A model generated the notes under the pieces. That model did no database searches and was not told where the DNA came from. It was given only the letters and a program-made list of their open reading frames with translations. From CALJFL01 sp963669435 (GTDB taxonomy: Bacteria > Pseudomonadota > Gammaproteobacteria > Pseudomonadales > Halieaceae), in contig OY770025.1 in assembly GCA_963669435.1 (NCBI GenBank), positions 2,170,001 through 2,234,000 on the forward strand: a DNA stretch of 64,000 nucleotides, in the 5' to 3' direction. Of the stretch, positions 60,147-64,000 are shown in pieces; the stretch's first letter is position 1, and each line of letters starts with the position of its first letter. A program made the translations under genes and the position numbers.

Positions 60147-61646
60147 TCAGCCGCCGGGCTGGTCCAGTCCCAGTTGGTCCCAGATATCATCGACCCGCGA
60201 TTTGGTAGCCTCGTCCATGGCGATGGGCTTGCCCCACTCGCGCTCGGTCTCACCCGGCCACTTGTTGGTGGCATCAAAGCCTACCTTTGAGCCCAGTCCC
60301 GCCACCGGAGACGCAAAGTCGAGATAGTCTATCGGGGTGTTGTCCACAAAAACGCAGTCGCGGCGGGGGTCCATGCGCGTGGTCATCGCCCAGACCACGT
60401 CTTTCCAGTCCCTTGCGTTCACGTCGTCGTCAGTCACGATAACGAACTTGGTGTACATGAACTGCCGCAGGAAGGACCAGGTGCCGAGCATGACGCGTTT
60501 GGCGTGCCCGGGGTATTCCTTGCGCATGGTAATTACCGCCATACGGTAGGAACAGCCCTCCGGCGGCAGGTAGAAGTCGCTGATCTCCGGAAATTGTTTC
60601 TTGAGGATAGGCACAAAGACCTCGTTTAACGCCACCCCGAGCACCGCCGGTTCGTCCGGGGGTCTGCCAGTGTAGGTGCTGTGGTAAATCGGCGCCTCGC
60701 GGGAGGTGATTGCCGCGACCGTGAACACGGGGAATGACTCGACCTCATTGTAGTAGCCCGTGTGGTCCCCAAACGGTCCCTCATCTGCCATTTCGCCGGG
60801 TTCCAGGTATCCCTCAAGGATGTACTCGGCGCTGGCCGGCACCTGCAGCCCATGTTCCCGGCACAAATCCGTCACGCATTCGGCCACTTCGGTTTTACTG
60901 CCCCTGAGCAGGCCGGCAAAACCATACTCGGAAATGGCATCCGGTACCGGTGTTACTGCGCCCAGCGTGGTAGCGGGATCTGCACCCAGGGCGATAGCGA
61001 CCGGGTAGCGCTTTCCAGGGTGCTTTAGTTGCCAGTCGCGGTAATCCAGTGCACCGCCGCGATGGGACAGCCAGCGCATGATCAACTTGTTACGGCCAAT
61101 CAGTTGCATGCGGTAGATACCGAGATTCTGCCGTTCTTTCTCGGGTCCGCGGGTTATCACCAGGGGCCAGGTCACCAGCGGCCCAGCATCTCCGGGCCAG
61201 CAGGTTTGGATCGGCAGTTGATGAAGATCTACCTCGTGGCCCATTCTTTGGTGAAACTGGCACGCGGGGTTGCGCACAAGCTTGGGGCTCATGTTCATGA
61301 CCTGCTTCAGTACCGGGGCTTTGTCGAGTGCATCGCGCACACCCTTGGGTGGGTCGGGCTGTCGCAGGTAGGCGAGCAATTCGCCGATCTCTCGCAGGGC
61401 GGAAACATTCTCTGCACCCATCCCCAGGGCCACTCGTTGTTCTGTACCAAACAGGTTGGCCAGCACCGGCGTGTTGTAGCCTTTGGGATTTTCAAACAGC
61501 AGGGCCGGGCCGCCGGCGCGCAGCGTGCGATCGGCAATTTCCGTCATTTCAAGATGTGGATCGACCTCCACACTGATGCGCTTGAGTTCGCCGCGTTTTT
61601 CCAGCGCGGCGATAAAATCTCGTAGATCAGTGTAACTCAGGGCCAA
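60147..61646 (-). CDS. ubiD: 4-hydroxy-3-polyprenylbenzoate decarboxylase
   Basis: A 499-residue UbiD-type decarboxylase. The prenylated-FMN-binding and catalytic elements are visible: the Glu-Arg-Glu region around EGYLEPGEMADEGPFGDHTGYY near 275-295 and NLGIYRMQ near 175-182. It removes the carboxyl group of the prenylated ring in ubiquinone synthesis and needs UbiX for its cofactor. It lies between hemY and rho. Confidence 0.95.
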   Translation of the reverse strand: MALSYTDLRDFIAALEKRGELKRISVEVDPHLEMTEIADRTLRAGGPALLFENPKGYNTPVLANLFGTEQRVALGMGAENVSALREIGELLAYLRQPDPPKGVRDALDKAPVLKQVMNMSPKLVRNPACQFHQRMGHEVDLHQLPIQTCWPGDAGPLVTWPLVITRGPEKERQNLGIYRMQLIGRNKLIMRWLSHRGGALDYRDWQLKHPGKRYPVAIALGADPATTLGAVTPVPDAISEYGFAGLLRGSKTEVAECVTDLCREHGLQVPASAEYILEGYLEPGEMADEGPFGDHTGYYNEVESFPVFTVAAITSREAPIYHSTYTGRPPDEPAVLGVALNEVFVPILKKQFPEISDFYLPPEGCSYRMAVITMRKEYPGHAKRVMLGTWSFLRQFMYTKFVIVTDDDVNARDWKDVVWAMTTRMDPRRDCVFVDNTPIDYLDFASPVAGLGSKVGFDATNKWPGETEREWGKPIAMDEATKSRVDDIWDQLGLDQPGG

Positions 61647-61721
61647 CTGGAATCTCCTCGTGCGTTGGCCAACAGTATAGTCGTTTGGGGTGGCTGGGAC
61701 AGATGGTCCTAAGACCAGCGA

Positions 61722-62990
61722 TTACTTACGCTTCATCGACAGGAAGAATTCTTCGTTGGTCTTGGTGTCCTTGAGTCTGTCCAACAGGAACTCGATGGCC
61801 GGCAGGTCTTCCATGCCGTGCAGCAGTTTGCGCAAGATCCACATGCGCTGCAGTTCCTCCTCGCCGGTCAGCAGTTCTTCGCGGCGGGTGCCCGAACGTC
61901 GAATATTGATGGCAGGGTAAACACGCTTCTCGGCAATCTTGCGGTCCAGGTGCAACTCCGCGTTACCGGTACCCTTGAACTCCTCGTAGATTACGTCGTC
62001 CATTTTCGAGCCTGTCTCGATCAACGCCGTGGCGATAATTGACAGGCTGCCGCCTTCTTCGATGTTACGTGCGGCCCCAAAGAAGCGCTTGGGGCGCTCC
62101 AGGGCATGGGCATCAACACCACCGGTCAGCACTTTACCGGAGCTGGGAATAACCGTGTTGTAGGCGCGCGCGAGTCGGGTGATGGAATCCAACAGGATGA
62201 CCACGTCGCGTTTGTGCTCAACCAGGCGCTTGGCCTTCTCGATTACCATGTCGGCAACCTGCACATGGCGTGAAGGTGGTTCGTCGAAAGTTGACGCGAC
62301 CACCTCAGCACCGCGGGCACCGACGGAACGCTGCATTTCTGTCACTTCCTCAGGTCGCTCGTCGATCAGCAGGACGATGATGTCGCACTCCGGGTTATTG
62401 CTGATAATCGACTGCGCAATATTCTGCATCATGATGGTTTTACCGGCCTTGGGCGGGGCCACCAGCAAACCGCGTTGCCCTTTACCCAGGGGTGATACCA
62501 GGTCGATGATGCGCCCGGTCAGGTCCTCGGTACTGCCATTGCCCTTCTCCAGTGTCAGTCTTTCGTCCGGGAACAATGGCGTGAGGTTTTCAAACAGGAT
62601 TTTGTGCTTGGAGTTTTCTGGTTTGTTGAAATTGACCTTGTCGACTTTCAGCAGTGCGAAGTAGCGCTCACTATCCTTGGGCGGCCTGATCTTCCCGGTA
62701 ATAGTATCTCCCGTGCGCAGGTTGAAGCGGCGAATCTGGCTCGGTGACACATAAATGTCATCGGGTCCTGCCAGGTAGGAACTGTCGGCGGAGCGCAGAA
62801 ACCCAAACCCGTCCTGCAGGATTTCCAGTACCCCGTCACCGTAGATATCTTCGCCGCTTTTCGCGTGGCGTTTCAGGATGGCGAAAATAATGTCCTGCTT
62901 GCGAGAACGCGCCATGTTATCGAGGCCAATCTCCTTGGCGATATCGATAAGTTCCTGCGTGGATTTGGTTTTAAGATCGGTAAGGTTCAT
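61722..62990 (-). CDS. rho: Transcription termination factor Rho
   Basis: A 422-residue hexameric RNA helicase. N-terminal helical domain (1-47); cold-shock-like RNA-binding domain (about 48-118: GFGFLRS, DDIYVSPSQIRRFNL); ATPase domain with the P-loop PPKAGKT near 179-185 and the Q-loop and R-loop regions typical of Rho. It terminates transcripts that lose translation. It is preceded by about 265 bases of leader before trxA. Confidence 0.97.
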   Translation of the reverse strand: MNLTDLKTKSTQELIDIAKEIGLDNMARSRKQDIIFAILKRHAKSGEDIYGDGVLEILQDGFGFLRSADSSYLAGPDDIYVSPSQIRRFNLRTGDTITGKIRPPKDSERYFALLKVDKVNFNKPENSKHKILFENLTPLFPDERLTLEKGNGSTEDLTGRIIDLVSPLGKGQRGLLVAPPKAGKTIMMQNIAQSIISNNPECDIIVLLIDERPEEVTEMQRSVGARGAEVVASTFDEPPSRHVQVADMVIEKAKRLVEHKRDVVILLDSITRLARAYNTVIPSSGKVLTGGVDAHALERPKRFFGAARNIEEGGSLSIIATALIETGSKMDDVIYEEFKGTGNAELHLDRKIAEKRVYPAINIRRSGTRREELLTGEEELQRMWILRKLLHGMEDLPAIEFLLDRLKDTKTNEEFFLSMKRK

Positions 62991-63204
62991 AAAGAGTACT
63001 GGCGTAGAAGATTACGTGGGAAAAGAAATATCAACGTGAGCGTCAGTTGGGGCTGCCAACAAGTAGTGACGAAGATTGCTTCAGTGTTTGGATAGTAGGC
63101 TTATTATTGTCCCACAGATGTGTGGCACGGATTTGAATGTAGCACCTTCAGACAGAGCCGTCTAGCGCTTTTTCTGGCTTACATTACCCGGTGTGTCGGG
63201 CGTT

Positions 63205-63226
63205 AAACCCCGCGTTTCACGGGGCT
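63205..63226 (-). terminator. Weak terminator after trxA
   Basis: On the minus strand CCCCG/CGGGG arms with a 7-base loop are followed by TTTAA. It lies about 30 bases past the thioredoxin stop. The T-run is short, so termination may be partial and trxA transcripts may reach rho. Confidence 0.45.
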
Positions 63227-63254
63227 TCACCGTATTGCCGGGAAGTGTCCCAGC

Positions 63255-63581
63255 TTAAATGACTTCCTGAACGAATTCGGTCAGCTGGGTCTTGGACAGC
63301 GCACCCACCTTGGTGGCCTCAGCGTTGCCGCCCTTGAAAACGATCAGCGTCGGAATTCCGCGGATACCAAACTTGGGCGGAATGTCGGGGTTGGAGTCGA
63401 CGTCGACCTTGCAGACTTTCAGCTTGCCGTCGTACTCCGAGGCAATCTCATCCAGCACCGGTGCAATCATCTTGCAGGGGCCACACCATTCGGCCCAGAA
63501 ATCTACCAGTACGGGTACGTCGGAATTCAACACTTCTTGATCGAAGGTCGAATCAGTGACGTGTACAATTTGCTCACTCAT
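63255..63581 (-). CDS. trxA: Thioredoxin 1
   Basis: A 108-residue thioredoxin from the ATG at 63581. The active site WCGPC is at 32-36 and the cis-Pro loop is in GIRGIPTLIVF near 72-82. It reduces cytoplasmic disulfides with electrons from thioredoxin reductase. It lies upstream of rho on the same strand, the usual trxA-rho order. Confidence 0.97.
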   Translation of the reverse strand: MSEQIVHVTDSTFDQEVLNSDVPVLVDFWAEWCGPCKMIAPVLDEIASEYDGKLKVCKVDVDSNPDIPPKFGIRGIPTLIVFKGGNAEATKVGALSKTQLTEFVQEVI

Positions 63582-63727
63582 TAATGGTCTCCATGTAGTT
63601 ACTGCAGTGCGACAGGCAGGCAATCATACCATTGGCGCCCGCGGACTCAACGGTCGCGCTAGAGTTTTTCGATCTGCCGATAGCGCGAGGGGCTATATAA
63701 CAGACAATGATCGCGCGAGGTGTGTGA

Positions 63728-63985
63728 TTGGTGGTCGCTTGCTGGCATGTTTACATCCTGGAATGTGCAGATCAAACGCTGTACACCGGTATTGCCGCGG
63801 ATCTACAGCGCAGGCTACGGCAGCACAATGGCGAGCTCAGTGGCGGCCCCAAGTACACCCGGGGCCGGCGCCCGGTGCGGCTATTGTGGTCGCAAACTGT
63901 TGCGACCCGGGGTGAGGCCCTACAGCGCGAAATTGCGATCAAGGCGCTAAGCCGAGCGGAGAAATTGTCGCTTACTCGCTCTTGA
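63728..63985 (+). CDS. GIY-YIG nuclease-family protein (YhbQ type)
   Basis: An 85-residue stand-alone GIY-YIG domain: CWHVYILEC near 5-13 (the GIY position), TLYTGIAADLQRRLRQHN near 16-33 with the catalytic Arg, and AL-Q-EIAIKALSRAEK as the later helix with the metal-binding Glu. The family cleaves DNA in vitro, with a suggested role in DNA repair or processing; substrate unclear. The start is TTG at 63728 or GTG at 63731; no ATG is available. Confidence 0.87.
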   Translation: MVVACWHVYILECADQTLYTGIAADLQRRLRQHNGELSGGPKYTRGRRPVRLLWSQTVATRGEALQREIAIKALSRAEKLSLTRS

Positions 63986-64000
63986 GTGCTTCCAGGGCCT

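Overview
The window is chromosomal DNA from a gammaproteobacterium. Gene content and order in the right two thirds follow the Pseudomonas-type arrangement: rep; comM; ubiK-glnK-amtB; xerC-DUF484-dapF-lysA-lptM facing cyaY; argH facing algZ-algR-hemC-hemD-hemX-hemY; ubiD, rho, trxA. The accessory content (TonB-dependent receptor, BLUF photoreceptor, sulfite dehydrogenase, phytanoyl-CoA dioxygenase family enzyme, TorF-type porin, RegB/RegA-type redox sensor) suggests a marine, aerobic member of the Cellvibrionales/Pseudomonadales, possibly Halieaceae or Spongiibacteraceae. That placement is inference from gene content; no 16S gene is present.

Layout. 1-8.5 kb is accessory, with a thiol/sulfur redox flavour: a cut-off secreted amidase, a DUF3179 and a YHS protein, an AraC regulator divergent from glutaredoxin-DoxX, and an Rrf2 regulator upstream of a second DoxX protein and a sulfite dehydrogenase/cytochrome c pair. 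The Rrf2 gene has a sigma70-like promoter overlaid by a near-perfect 35-bp palindrome. 8.5-11.1 kb is a scrambled tRNA-Arg locus. It holds a truncated DUF429 gene, a long terminator hairpin, tRNA fragments, two diverged copies of a hairpin-rich repeat, a membrane glycosyltransferase between those copies, and one intact tRNA-Arg(CCG). 11.3-19.2 kb carries a small membrane protein, a BLUF photoreceptor, two lipoproteins, and a tightly packed LolCDE-like ABC system whose genes lie between a LolA-like carrier and an outer-membrane barrel. 19.2-27.8 kb holds a GST, a cytochrome c5, an RND efflux pair, a RegB/RegA-like redox two-component system and a DUF2235 hydrolase.

27.9-40.5 kb mixes core genes (rep, a CNNM protein, comM) with accessory catabolic modules. 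One is a TetR / TonB receptor module with a clear operator. The other is a TetR / PhyH dioxygenase / thiamine-diphosphate enzyme module, in which the enzyme pair resembles the first two steps of fatty-acid alpha-oxidation. 40.5-46.3 kb is a nitrogen-control locus: ubiK, then a porin, glnK and amtB behind a sigma54 promoter with an NtrC-type enhancer, followed by a leucine-rich-repeat lipoprotein, a second glnK and a SHOCT lipoprotein.

46.3-64 kb is housekeeping: HAD phosphatase, XerC, lysine/peptidoglycan precursor synthesis, frataxin, arginine synthesis, AlgZ/AlgR-type signalling, haem synthesis (hemC, hemD, hemX, hemY), UbiD, Rho, thioredoxin and a GIY-YIG protein. Two short coding or intergenic minisatellites (15 bp in xerC, 18 bp after algR) stand out. 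I found no CRISPR array, phage, transposase or integrase gene.
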